The position numbers and the translations under genes were made by a program. DNA of 64,000 bases, from NCBI GenBank assembly GCA_039621445.1, contig CP154955.1, forward strand, positions 6,742,010 through 6,806,009. Direction: 5' to 3'. The DNA comes from Euglena gracilis. Its lineage: Eukaryota; Euglenida; Euglenophyceae; Euglenales. Shown in pieces: positions 42,101 through 52,239 of this stretch (position 1 is its first letter; each line of letters opens with the position of its first letter). A model generated the notes under the pieces. It ran no database searches, was not told where the DNA came from, and saw only the letters and a list, made by a program, of their open reading frames with translations.

Positions 42101-44584
42101 CCCCCTCCCCCAGGGGTTGGTGCTGCGACCCCAGGACCGGCGGCTTAATTTGGGTACTCGCGCCCCAAGCCTTCGGGTGCCGTCCGTATTTTTCGGCAAT
42201 TTTTGCCTCTTTCCACACCGAAAGGGCCTTGTCTCGCCCTCCCCAAAGGGTGCTGTCCCGGAGGGTGCCCCGTAGGTAGTGGACCATTTTTCCGTCCCGC
42301 GCTGCCTTGTTTTTGGGGCCGGTTTTTTTCAGCCCCCCCCCCTCCCCCACCCCCGGGAGGGTGACGCAGAGCTCGTTTGTAACGGTCTGCACCACACAGA
42401 CAAGAGCGGTCGGGGACGAGGGTTGGCAGGGTCGTCACCCCTGACGATGCCCCACCTGCCAGCCTGGGGCGAAACCGCAACACAGACTGACAACACACGC
42501 GCCCACACCGACTGACAACACACTTCCCCCACAAGCACACACTCTCGGGTCGGCAAGGAGTTCCCCCCAAGGAGTTCCCCCAGCAACACCGATTCAGAAG
42601 AGAGATTTACGCAGTGACCCTGCGTCCCATGGAGCTTTCCATGGCATTTTTCCCAGAATTGCATGGCGCGGTTGTTTCGCACCCCCATGCCTCGCCCCCA
42701 GCGCCCCATTTTGTGGGCTAAACCCGCGGCAGTTCTGCTGAGCAACCGGCGGCTCAGGCCACCCCCTCCCCCAGGGGTTGGTGCTGCGACCCCAGGACCG
42801 GCGGCTTAATTTGGGTACTCGCGCCCCAAGCCTTCGGGTGCCGTCCGTATTTTTCGGCAATTTTTGCCTCTTTCCACACCGAAAGGGCCTTGTCTCGCCC
42901 TCCCCAAAGGGTGCTGTCCCGGAGGGTGCCCCGTAGGTAGTGGACCATTTTTCCGTCCCGCGCTGCCTTGTTTTTGGGGCCGGTTTTTTTTCAGCCCCCC
43001 CCCTCCCCCACCCCCGGGAGGGTGACGCAGAGCTCGTTTGTAACGGTCTGCACCACACAGACAAGAGCGGTCGGGGACGAGGGTTGGCAGGGTCGTCACC
43101 CCTGACGATGCCCCACCTGCCAGCCTGGGGCGAAACCGCAACACAGACTGACAACACACGCGCCCACACCGACTGACAACACACTTCCCCCACAAGCACA
43201 CACTCTCGGGTCGGCAAGGAGTTCCCCCCAAGGAGTTCCCCCAGCAACACCGATTCAGAAGAGAGATTTACGCAGTGACCCTGCGTCCCATGGAGCTTTC
43301 CATGGCATTTTTCCCAGAATTGCATGGCGCGGTTGTTTCGCACCCCCATGCCTCGCCCCCAGCGCCCCATTTTGTGGGCTAAACCCGCGGCAGTTCTACT
43401 GAGCAACCGGCGGCTCAGGCCACCCCCTCCCCCAGGGGTTGGTGCTGCGACCCCAGGACCGGCGGCTTAATTTGGGTACTCGCGCCCCAAGCCTTCGGGT
43501 GCCGTCCGTATTTTTCGGCAATTTTTGCCTCTTTCCACACCGAAAGGGCCTTGTCTCGCCCTCCCCAAAGGGTGCTGTCCCGGAGGGTGCCCCGTAGGTA
43601 GTGGACCATTTTTCCGTCCCGCGCTGCCTTGTTTTTGGGGCCGGTTTTTTTCAGCCCCCCCCCCTCCCCCACCCCCGGGAGGGTGACGCAGAGCTCGTTT
43701 GTAACGGTCTGCACCACACAGACAAGAGCGGTCGGGGACGAGGGTTGGCAGGGTCGTCACCCCTGACGATGCCCCACCTGCCAGCCTGGGGCGAAACCGC
43801 AACACAGACTGACAACACACGCGCCCACACCGACTGACAACACACTTCCCCCACAAGCACACACTCTCGGGTCGGCAAGGAGTTCCCCCCAAGGAGTTCC
43901 CCGAGCAACACCGATTCAGAAGAGAGATTTACGCAGTGACCCTGCGTCCCATGGAGCTTTCCATGGCATTTTTCCCAGAATTGCATGGCGCGGTTGTTTC
44001 GCACCCCCATGCCTCGCCCCCAGCGCCCCATTTTGTAGGCTAAACCCGCGGCAGTTCTGCTGAGCAACCGGCGGCTCAGGCCACCCCCTCCCCCAGGGGT
44101 TGGTGCTGCGACCCCAGGACCGGCGGCTTAATTTGGGTACTCGCGCCCCAAGCCTTCGGGTGCCGTCCGTATTTTTCGGCAATTTTTGCCTTTTTCCACA
44201 CCGAAAGGGCCTTGTCTCGCCCTCCCCAAAGGGTGCTGTCCCGGAGGGTGCCCCGTAGGTAGTGGACCATTTTTCCGTCCCGCGCTGCCTTTTTTTGGGG
44301 GCCGATTTTTTTTTCGCCCCCCCCCTCCCCCACCCCCGGGAGGGTGACGCAGAGCTCGTTTGTAACGGTCTGCACCACACAGACAAGAGCGGTCGGGGAC
44401 GAGGGTTGGCAGGGTCGTCACCCCTGACGATGCCCCACCTGCCAGCCTGGGGCGAAACCGCAAAACAGACTGACAACACACGCGCCCACACCGACTGACA
44501 ACACACTTCCCCCACAAGCACACACTCTCGGGTCGGCAAGGAGTTCCCCCCAAGGAGTTCCCCCAGCAACACCGATTCAGAAGA
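39138..44584. repeat. Satellite 2 array (about 661-bp monomer, 8 copies)
   Basis: A landmark (cagcaacaccgattcagaag) recurs every 659-661 bp from about 39280 to 44565. Copies are nearly identical, and most differences are in the T-run/C-run segment (ttttttt ... ccccccccc). The monomer also holds a repeated aaggagttccccc and a near-palindrome (ccatggagctttccatgg). Long frames exist on the minus strand but repeat with the monomer and show no domain. The array ends where the short GA run of the monomer has become a GA tract. Confidence 0.95.
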
Positions 44585-44622
44585 GAGAGAGAGAGAGAGA
44601 GAGAGTTGAGTTGAGTTGAGTT
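44581..44622. repeat. GA tract followed by a GAGTT pentanucleotide repeat
   Basis: About 25 bp of GA grows out of the agaagagagattt site of satellite 2 and passes into four GAGTT units. It marks the end of the array. Confidence 0.9.
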
Positions 44623-46844
44623 CAAAGTCACGTTCGTATTCATGGAATACGCTGGCCGCAGGTGGTATCATATGCATGATATCCACGACCGTGACCGGGC
44701 CATGTACCCTCAGCCCCCCTATTATTAGGTGTCATTTTGCGTGTGATGCGGCCAGCGCTCGGGCGGGCAGGCGGGCGGGCGGGCTGGGGAAATAGTCCAA
44801 CAAAAAAAAATAATAAAAAAGGACAGCAATAATAATATTTATAGATAGAGATAGAGATTATATACAGAGGAGTAGATCAGAAAAAGAAGAGGAAAGTAAA
44901 TGGCTTCCATCGTCGGTGGTTACTAGCAGGTTGCAGCCCGGCCGACTTCCCCCACCGAAGAGGGGACTATCAAGCTGGATTTTTAGTCATAACAAAAGAG
45001 AGGGAGGAACACTGTCAGGAATATGGCCAGATATATCAGCTGGAAAAAAGAAAATTCTATTCCAACAGTTACCATGCTATCTGGGGCCACCATTAGCCTG
45101 GTGCCGCCGAGTGGGTCGTCCTGGGACGAGACTCGAAAGAAGAACTAACATGCCGTTGCGCAACATTGGCCTTCATCCGGAGCGCATCTGGACACTCCGG
45201 GGGCCCAGGCATACGCACTCAGATAAGTGTATACATCGGCAGCAGCGGCGGGAACAGCACAATGGAGGAGAAACAGAAAAGGTGCTGCCATCATCCAGTG
45301 CTCAACATTGCCCCATAGCACCATGGGCAGAAGCGGGGAATTAGGAGTGGCTCGGGTCGTGAGTCAGGTGGTGGAGGGACGCGATGGCGGTCGAAACGGC
45401 TTCACACTCCATGAGTATGGAGAGGATTCCTGACCTCCCACCCGTCTTCCACAGCTCTCCCTCCCTGGGAGATGTAAAATCGCCTGGAGACAGTTCCCGT
45501 TCCCGCCTAGGCTGGGTACTTGCACACTCTCCTGTCAAACCCCCTCCAACACAAACGGCCAACTTTCCGCCTGCCCTGCCGTTTTCAGTGGCAAATGCAC
45601 CTCTCTGCACCCCCAGGACACACGGCACCCCCCTCCCCTTATATACTACAATAGTGTGCCTACCTATTGAAAAGTGCCGCTGCAGACCAACCTTTGAGCC
45701 TCCCCGGCAGGACAGAAAGGGGGGAGGGGATTGGTCCGGCAAGGCCAGGGCAGGGACAACCAGTTGGGCCTGCCAGGGCATATCGACGAAAAATACACAG
45801 AAAAAAAAAGTAAAAAAATTCTCCCTAGATGCGGCTTCCTGAATCATCACCTGTAATACTATTATGCCGAATTTCGATATTTTGACCATCATCAGTTCCC
45901 TATTCGGCTCTTTTTGCCGTCCCTTGAAACGAAAGGGGGAGGCCTGAGTGCCATAAGAGAGACAAGACGGACAAGACAAGACGGAGTCCCTTACTGTAAG
46001 TGCTCGAGAAACTGCCACTTGCTAAAAAGAATCCTTTTTGACCAAATAATTGCCCAACCCATTTGCCCCTGATTTGGCTCCCAAAAATCCGTAACCGTCT
46101 TGCCTAGGATTCGACGTAAGGGCAGGTGGCGGGACCCCCAACCTAAACTGGTGTGGTCCAGGTGACCAATTTGCGGCTCAGCAAAGCACTGGGACGAAAA
46201 AACACCGTGGGGGAGGAGGGTTGGTGGAGAAGAGGTGCCAGAAGTTGTGGGGAAACCCAGCAGACCCAGGACTATGGCCTGCCTATGGCCTGGGGACTAT
46301 TGGTGGCGAGGCGCCCTGAGAGCAAGACCGACAGTGCTCCCAATGGGGGAGAGTCTCCCGGAAGCAGTAACTGAACTCCAGGCAGACGGGGCGTCCCAGT
46401 ACACCGTGGGTAGTGTCAAGGGGGGGGGAGCTCTGGAGATCTGGCTGACGGCTGCAACTGGGAGGATGGTGAGCTGCAGGATGCGGGAGAGGTTGCAGCA
46501 GGCTGACAGATAGTGGGGGAAGGGCTGTACAAGGAGCACCACCACTTCAATAAGGCAGCCGGGCACTCCACTCCACGGGGGAGTTGATGTGGTAGTCACA
46601 GGGCCAGGGTGGCTCTAAATAGGAGGGAAGCCTTTTTTACAGCCATCAGGGGCCCTGATCTGGTCTCTCCATCGCATCCCACTCGCTTCTTGGTCTTTTC
46701 CTTGACCCATCTTCACAATTTCTTCTCTCCCTTTTCCTCTCATCCTACATCATCAGCCATTATTTGCCAATTTTTATCGAGCCAACCTGTGGGCTTGTGC
46801 TGGTTTTGAACAGAGTGAGAGAGGTTCATAATCAGTGTTACAGC
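44623..46844. other. Unassigned region between satellite 2 and the inverted minisatellite
   Basis: About 2.2 kb of mixed composition, including a GGGC-rich patch (44755-44785), an A/T-rich patch with GATA-like words (44800-44890) and a pyrimidine-rich patch (46660-46760). The longest frames (45341-46018 minus, 45384-45842 plus) overlap on opposite strands and show no domain. I see no recognisable gene or element. Confidence 0.6.
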
Positions 46845-47335
46845 CCGCAGGCTTTTTTCCAGCCCCCAGCCTTTTTTACAACCCCAGCTTTTTTTACAGC
46901 CCAGCCTTTTTTACAGCACCCAGCATTTTTTTTAACAGCCCCCCTGCATTTTTTTACAGCCCCCAGCCCTTTTTATAGCCCCCAGCATTTTTTACAGCTC
47001 CCAGGCTTTTTTACAGCCCCCAGGCTTTTTTACAGCGCAGGCTTTTTTACAGCCCATCATGTTTTTTTGTGTAGCATTTTTTTTTACAGCCCCCAGCCCT
47101 TTGGCTGTAAAAAAGCCTGGGGGCTGTAAAAACGGCTGGGGGCTGTAAAAAAGCCTGGGGGCTGTAAAAAGCCTGGGGGCTGTAAAAAAAGCTGGGGGCT
47201 GTAAAAAATGCTGGGGGCTGCAAAAAAGACTGGGGGCTGTTAACAGGGCTGGGGGCTAAAAAAAAGTGTGGGGCTGTAAAAAAAGGCTGGGGGCTGTTAA
47301 AAGGGCTGGGGGCTGTAAAAAAGCCTGAGGGCCGT
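46845..47335. repeat. Large inverted array of a ~19-bp G-rich minisatellite
   Basis: The unit is close to ctgggggctgtaaaaaagc. The left half (46845-47095) carries it as its complement (acagcccccagcctttttt) about a dozen times. The right half (47104-47335) carries it directly about a dozen times. They meet at ccagccctttggctgtaaaaaagcc near 47090-47120. Units vary in A/T-run length and at the last bases. A single strand could fold into a hairpin of more than 200 bp with many register choices. Confidence 0.9.
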
Positions 47336-47337
47336 AT

Positions 47338-47361
47338 GAGAGAGAGAGAGAGAGAGAGAGA
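47338..47361. repeat. GA microsatellite next to the minisatellite
   Basis: A 24-bp GA tract directly after the last minisatellite unit. Confidence 0.9.
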
Positions 47362-47576
47362 CCAGCCACTAGTGGGAAAGGTGTTCTTTCCAGCCCCCAC
47401 CCCCCGTCTAGTCCGACCTTCCCAACCACCAAAACGACCGCCGACCACCCGGCAGGAAGGCCAAAGGACGACAAAAGCGTCAGGAGCAAGGCCGGTGGGA
47501 TCTCCTGTGATCAGCCCCAATCCTACCGGTCGGGGCGAAACGCACCAGCCGACTTCGACCGCCACACGACCCAACA

Positions 47577-47721
<145 letters not shown>

Positions 47722-47741
47722 GGCTGTGCAACTATGCGCGC

Positions 47742-50700
47742 GTGGCCGAAGATCTGGATCTGGAGGCAGCCCGGGCAGACGATCTGGAGGGGTGCACGTG
47801 CCACACCGTGCTACGCCGCCGCGAGCCGGCCTCGTTCCATGAGGGGCATGTGGTGAGCAACGAGTCGGACCTGCTCCGATGGTCCTACCTCCAGACACTC
47901 GCCGCGAAGGGCAAGAAGTTCCGCCTCGAGGGCCCTCCGGACTCTGTCCTCCACGACCTGCGGCGAGCGCTCAACCAGTACACAGAGTGGGCGGCGCGCA
48001 GCAACCCCACCGATGCATCTTCTGCCCGCAAGCTCACAACCTGGGCAGAGGCGGTGGAAGCACGGTGCTGTGCCAACTGGCAACGCTCAGCAGTGAAGGA
48101 GGACCTCGTCCCCACGGGGTTCCCTGGATTGTCGCAGCAGATCCGGGAGGCACAAAAGGAGCTGGTGTTCCTCCATGACGACCGAGCACCACACGGCTTG
48201 GTGTTCATCTGCAAGCGGTGGTACCAGAAGCAAATGGCGGCCTACCTCGCAGATTCCACGGTCTTCGAGGACGTGCCAGGGAGCTGGAGTGATGTCGTGG
48301 CACACCTCAGCGACATCAACAAGCGGCTCAGCTTCCCCACGGGTGCCGGGGTTGTGTACAACTATGGCATCTGGAAGCCTGCCAAGCAGAAGTTCCGGTT
48401 CATTGCCGGGACCCGCAAGAGCCGCGACTCCAGCAGCGACACGGGAGCCATCGACCGCCAAGATGCCCCAAAAGAGCCTCCCAGGCAGCCCCTCTACGCC
48501 CTCAACAAGGCGTTGGTGTTGCTCCTAAAGCACATCGAGGGTGCACTGCGGGAGAAGGACGAGCTGCGGCAGCAGCACGAGGGCATCAAAGCATTCTGGG
48601 GCATTGACAGTGTGGAGTCCTTCGTCCGCATGGTGCGTTCACACTCCAAGGACATCCTGGCCGGAGGCTTGGAGACGGCAGACTTCACCACAATGTACAC
48701 AGCCTTCACCTTCGACTCCATTGTCAGCCGCACGATGGAGTCCGTGCGCGAGGCGTGGGCGTTCATCCGTGACACCAAGACGCCAGTGGGCATCGACGCA
48801 AACACCGACCCCACGCTCACCACGGGCGGCTGGTCCTGGGACGGCCTGGGCTACACAATGTCCGACCTGAAGGAGCTGGTGTCCACAGCGGTGAACAACA
48901 ACTACACCTGCAATGGGGGGAAGGTCCGGCGGCAGATACGCGGCATGCCGATGGGCCTCCCACCAGCCCCACAGCTGGCCAATCTGGCCTGTTACCCCGT
49001 GGAACGCGACCATATGCTTTCCCTCCCGCCTCAGCTCCGATCCACAGCCGTGTCACGGTACATCGATGACATCGTGCACCCGAGCACAATGCCCCTGCCC
49101 ACCGCAGCAGAATACGGCATGGAGTACAAGGTGACAGCCAGTGGCGAGTCCGTGGTGTGCCTGGGCGTGAGGGTGTACATTCTCACTCACAGCAACGGGG
49201 AGCGGGTGGTCCACACCACCGTCCACGACCGGGAGGCAGATTACCCCCACCACATCGTGCGCTATCCGCTGGCCACCACCACGGCACCCACGGAGCAGCT
49301 GGGTGGTGTCATCATGGGGCGGCTGGAGTTTGCCCGCATGGCGTGCAGCCACATGGGCGACTTCAAGCAGTCGGTGGCAAACGTCTTCCGCAACGCCATT
49401 TGGCGGGGGTATTCACGCCGCCTGGTGCAGTCCGTGTGGAGCCGTTTCCTCTTCCAGCGCTGGCATGCCACCGACATCCGGGTCCGCGAGCTCCGCAGCT
49501 GGTTCTCCAAGGTGTGGAGGTGGCTTCTCAACGGCCCAAACCGTGCGCCGCCTGCCCCGTGGGCCACCGCCATACCGCTGGACCAAGCACATGCTCCTTC
49601 AACGGAGGATTTCCTGGCGGTGTTTGGGTATCCTTCCGCACCCGCGCCCACAGAAGGCATTGACGACCTCCTGGCGGAAATGACTCCCCCTGCTTCACCG
49701 AGAGCAGGGTCAGACTCCGACGTGATGGAGGTCGACCAAGCAGCCCACGTGCGACACGGCAAGCAGCGGGTGCCCAAGCACGCACACATCCACCCACCCC
49801 CACAGGCTCCAGGACAAGGTGAAGGAGAGGGTTCTGCGCGAGCACACCCACCCAGGGGGGCCGCACATCTCCCCAACGAACACCCGCCTGCTTCCGGCCA
49901 GGCCGGTGTTTCTGCTGCAGCCCCTCCGGGAATGTCCCCGCCTCCAATACAATGCTCCTCTCCCCAACCGGCGATGTCAGCCGCGGTCCTGATACCGCCT
50001 GGTACATCTGCCAACCTGCATGCTGGAGACGTCCAGGGGGGTGACGGCGACCGAGCCCTCTTGTGGGAGGTGGGAAGGGACCGAGGCCAGCCTGAGTCCA
50101 CACTGGGGGACGCCTCAGTGTCTCTCCCAGCTTCCCCGCCCAGGCTGGCCTGTCGATCGCCGGCTTTTTGGGATCTTTCACTCCCCACCCCTGTCCTGGA
50201 GCCACTCCCACCCCCACCACCGCCGGGGGAAGACTCCCCGGCCGTCCACGATGGTGCATCCTCCCAGCACCATGCTGAGACCTCCACTACAGCTCCACCG
50301 GTGCCAGCCATCCGTGAGGTCTACCAGGAGCGGGTGGTCCTGGTGGACCGACCGGTGATCGTGGAGAGGCAGGTGCCCGTTCCAGTCCGCGAGCCGGTCT
50401 TCGTGGATCGCATCGTGGAGCGCCTGGTGCAGGTCCCAGTGCAGGTGCCCGTGGAGGTTCGGGTGCCAGTGCCGGTCGAGGTACGGGTCCCCATTCCCAT
50501 CTACCTCCCCACCCACCAACAGGGGCAACCCCCAGCCCTGGTGCAAAACGTGCAAGTCAATGCACTCATCAACGGCCCGGCACCCACAGGCCTCATCGAG
50601 GCCCCAGCCATCCCAGCCATCGAGGCTGCCAATCGCCTCATGCTGCCTGCCCCGCCGCCACAAGCATTCCTCACCGAAGAAGAAGAAGAAGAACAAGAAG

Positions 50701-52214
50701 ACGATGACTCGTCCTCACAAGCCCCCTCCAAGAAGCGGAAGTACACCACTTTGAGCGAGTGGCCGAAAGAGTGGAGGGAAAAGTACGAGGAATGGAAGTC
50801 AGCAATGAGGCGCAGGCAGCCAGGCCGAGGGAAGGCAATGTTCTTTTCCTGGGACCACGAGCTGCAAAGCCAAGTCTGGGCCTGCTGCGGGCCACAACGG
50901 AGGGAGGCCATCCAGCAATGGCTCGACGAAGCAGCAGCCAGCCACATGGCCAGCAGCACTGCCCAGGAGCGCCAGTCGCACGACTGGCACGAAGGCGCCA
51001 GGATCGGGGAGGCCGACCACCCTGGTCCTCGGCACCACAACCCGGAAGGCAACCCCCGAGGGCAGCCATCCAACCACCACTCCGGGCCCCACGCCCCCGG
51101 AGCGAGGCAACACAATGTCCAGGCGGGCGGCAGGCAGCGTGGTGCCTGTGCCCCGCCAACCCGTTCCGCAGGGGAGTTCGCAAAGCGGGATATACCCCGG
51201 CCCCAAGCCCCTTGGCGACCCAATAGGGAAGCGACCCGTGGGCACCGCCCTGGGGAGACAGAAAACCCCGCCGCCATGAGATTTTTCAGACCCTCCCGCC
51301 CTGAGAGTGTGCAGGGCACCCAAGGTCAAAGAGAGGAAGAGGGTGCCGAGTGGACCCCTGTGTACGGCAGGCGAGGGGCAGCCGTGCACAAGCAGCTGAA
51401 GCGAATGGCAGAGACCATCGCTGCACTGACCCGAGAACTCCAAAAAATGAAGGAAAATTTCGAAGAACGCCATTTTCGGGGGGAGTCAGTGCCCCCAGCC
51501 AACCAAAGGAGCACCAGGGGGGAGAGTGGGGCAAGCCGGGCAGGCCCCCCTCCGATCCCCGCACACCCCAACCAATGGGATGTGCTCCAAAGCCGCCGCA
51601 GCCGAAGGCAGCAGCAGCAACCCAGCCCCAGCGGGAGGGGGGAGGGTTCAACAACCACCAGAGGAGCCTCCCACCCCCCAAGGGACCGGCAAAGCCGCGA
51701 ACTTGACAAAACGACCCAAACCAGCTCCCGCAGGCAGCAGCAGCAGCAGCAGCAGCGACAGCAGCAACAGCAGCGGCAGCAGCGCCAGCAGCAGCGGCAG
51801 CTTTCCTTCCAGGAGGACACCGGGGGCCGTGGTGGTGGGCCAGTGATGACGCAGCGTAGTGAGCCGGCACCCCCGGTTTCGCTGTGTCGGAGGCCAGGCG
51901 GGGGACGCCCTGCCGTCACCACCCAGAGCACCTCCTGGAATGAAAACAAAGCAGCCCCCTCCACCTCCGACACTCCCGCACCACACACTTCCCATCCACA
52001 CCATTCTGGAAGAGAGAGAGAGAGAGAGGGAGGGGAGCGCCGGCCCTCCTCCGATCCCCCCCCATCCCGACCTGTGGGATCCCCTGCAAGGCCATCGTCG
52101 CAGCGGACGGCGGCGGCAGCTGCGGCAGCAAGAGATCATGACCAGCACGGACGCGGAGGCGGCGACATCGCAGGTGTGCCAACCTGGCGTGGTCTCAATG
52201 TGGTTGGGGGCTGA
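47742..52214 (+). CDS. Penelope-like RT with long C-terminal extension (1490 aa, 5'-truncated)
   Basis: The first codon is GTG; in-frame sequence upstream ([17 protein letters not shown]) shows that the N-terminus is cut off. A CxC motif (EGCTCH) follows, as in the linker reported for N-terminal-nuclease Penelope-like elements. RT: palm motif A ADFTTMYTAF (about 311), TTGGWSWDGLGY, IRGMPMGLPPAPQLANL (about 400), and catalytic RYIDDIV (about 439). The extension has TPPASPRAGSDSD (about 645), VPV repeats (about 860-925), an acidic run, a Trp-rich module (LSEWPKEWREKYEEW ... FSWDHELQSQVWA, about 1004-1060), ARIGEADHPGP, a coiled coil (AAVHKQLKRMAETIAALTRE) and poly-Gln. Penelope-type RTs prime at a nicked target. 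The last ~70 codons run into another fragment. All RT catalytic residues are present. Confidence 0.85.
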   Translation: MAEDLDLEAARADDLEGCTCHTVLRRREPASFHEGHVVSNESDLLRWSYLQTLAAKGKKFRLEGPPDSVLHDLRRALNQYTEWAARSNPTDASSARKLTTWAEAVEARCCANWQRSAVKEDLVPTGFPGLSQQIREAQKELVFLHDDRAPHGLVFICKRWYQKQMAAYLADSTVFEDVPGSWSDVVAHLSDINKRLSFPTGAGVVYNYGIWKPAKQKFRFIAGTRKSRDSSSDTGAIDRQDAPKEPPRQPLYALNKALVLLLKHIEGALREKDELRQQHEGIKAFWGIDSVESFVRMVRSHSKDILAGGLETADFTTMYTAFTFDSIVSRTMESVREAWAFIRDTKTPVGIDANTDPTLTTGGWSWDGLGYTMSDLKELVSTAVNNNYTCNGGKVRRQIRGMPMGLPPAPQLANLACYPVERDHMLSLPPQLRSTAVSRYIDDIVHPSTMPLPTAAEYGMEYKVTASGESVVCLGVRVYILTHSNGERVVHTTVHDREADYPHHIVRYPLATTTAPTEQLGGVIMGRLEFARMACSHMGDFKQSVANVFRNAIWRGYSRRLVQSVWSRFLFQRWHATDIRVRELRSWFSKVWRWLLNGPNRAPPAPWATAIPLDQAHAPSTEDFLAVFGYPSAPAPTEGIDDLLAEMTPPASPRAGSDSDVMEVDQAAHVRHGKQRVPKHAHIHPPPQAPGQGEGEGSARAHPPRGAAHLPNEHPPASGQAGVSAAAPPGMSPPPIQCSSPQPAMSAAVLIPPGTSANLHAGDVQGGDGDRALLWEVGRDRGQPESTLGDASVSLPASPPRLACRSPAFWDLSLPTPVLEPLPPPPPPGEDSPAVHDGASSQHHAETSTTAPPVPAIREVYQERVVLVDRPVIVERQVPVPVREPVFVDRIVERLVQVPVQVPVEVRVPVPVEVRVPIPIYLPTHQQGQPPALVQNVQVNALINGPAPTGLIEAPAIPAIEAANRLMLPAPPPQAFLTEEEEEEQEDDDSSSQAPSKKRKYTTLSEWPKEWREKYEEWKSAMRRRQPGRGKAMFFSWDHELQSQVWACCGPQRREAIQQWLDEAAASHMASSTAQERQSHDWHEGARIGEADHPGPRHHNPEGNPRGQPSNHHSGPHAPGARQHNVQAGGRQRGACAPPTRSAGEFAKRDIPRPQAPWRPNREATRGHRPGETENPAAMRFFRPSRPESVQGTQGQREEEGAEWTPVYGRRGAAVHKQLKRMAETIAALTRELQKMKENFEERHFRGESVPPANQRSTRGESGASRAGPPPIPAHPNQWDVLQSRRSRRQQQQPSPSGRGEGSTTTRGASHPPRDRQSRELDKTTQTSSRRQQQQQQQRQQQQQRQQRQQQRQLSFQEDTGGRGGGPVMTQRSEPAPPVSLCRRPGGGRPAVTTQSTSWNENKAAPSTSDTPAPHTSHPHHSGREREREGGERRPSSDPPPSRPVGSPARPSSQRTAAAAAAARDHDQHGRGGGDIAGVPTWRGLNVVGG
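50310..50520 (+). repeat. VPV-repeat segment inside the Penelope-like extension
   Basis: Residues about 857-926 of the 1490-aa frame: short degenerate units such as PVPVREPVFVD, VQVPVQVPVEVRVPVPVEV. Similar segments occur in copy 2 (about 53160-53325, minus) and copy 3 (about 56625-56823, minus), so it is part of the element. The pattern resembles the VPV repeats of articulin and alveolin cytoskeletal proteins. Homology is not shown. Confidence 0.75.
51735..51805 (+). repeat. CAG-rich poly-glutamine tract
   Basis: An imperfect cag repeat coding for Gln/Arg near the end of the long frame. A CTG tract at 56383-56412 is the same feature on the other strand in copy 3. Confidence 0.85.
52011..52029 (+). 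repeat. GA microsatellite at the start of a second Penelope-like fragment
   Basis: A 19-bp GA tract. The sequence after it (from about 52035) repeats a module found upstream in copy 1 near 51540, so a new truncated copy starts here. Confidence 0.85.
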
Positions 52215-52236
52215 CTCCTCCCGAAAGTGGCGTTGA
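52030..52236 (+). mobile_element. Penelope-like 3' fragment (copy 1b)
   Basis: In a frame different from the 1490-aa frame this encodes GPPPIPPHPDLWDPLQGHR, then RQLRQQEIMTSTDAEAATS. Copy 1 has the matching PPPIPAHPNQWDVLQSRR near 51541. A minus-strand fragment at about 55045-55245 is clearly similar in DNA. It abuts the 3' end of copy 2 tail to tail. Confidence 0.75.
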
Positions 52237-52239
52237 GCT

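Noticed and set aside
39138-44584. CRISPR array
   Set aside because: The repeats are 661 bp with no spacer structure, and the setting is eukaryotic.
1-44584. rDNA spacer, 5S rDNA or tRNA genes within the satellite monomers
   Set aside because: No rRNA core sequence, 5S internal promoter or tRNA A/B box pair was recognised in either monomer.
45341-46018. Possible host gene on the minus strand between satellite 2 and the minisatellite
   Set aside because: An equally open frame overlaps on the other strand. The sequence has no recognisable domain and no splice pattern that I can support.
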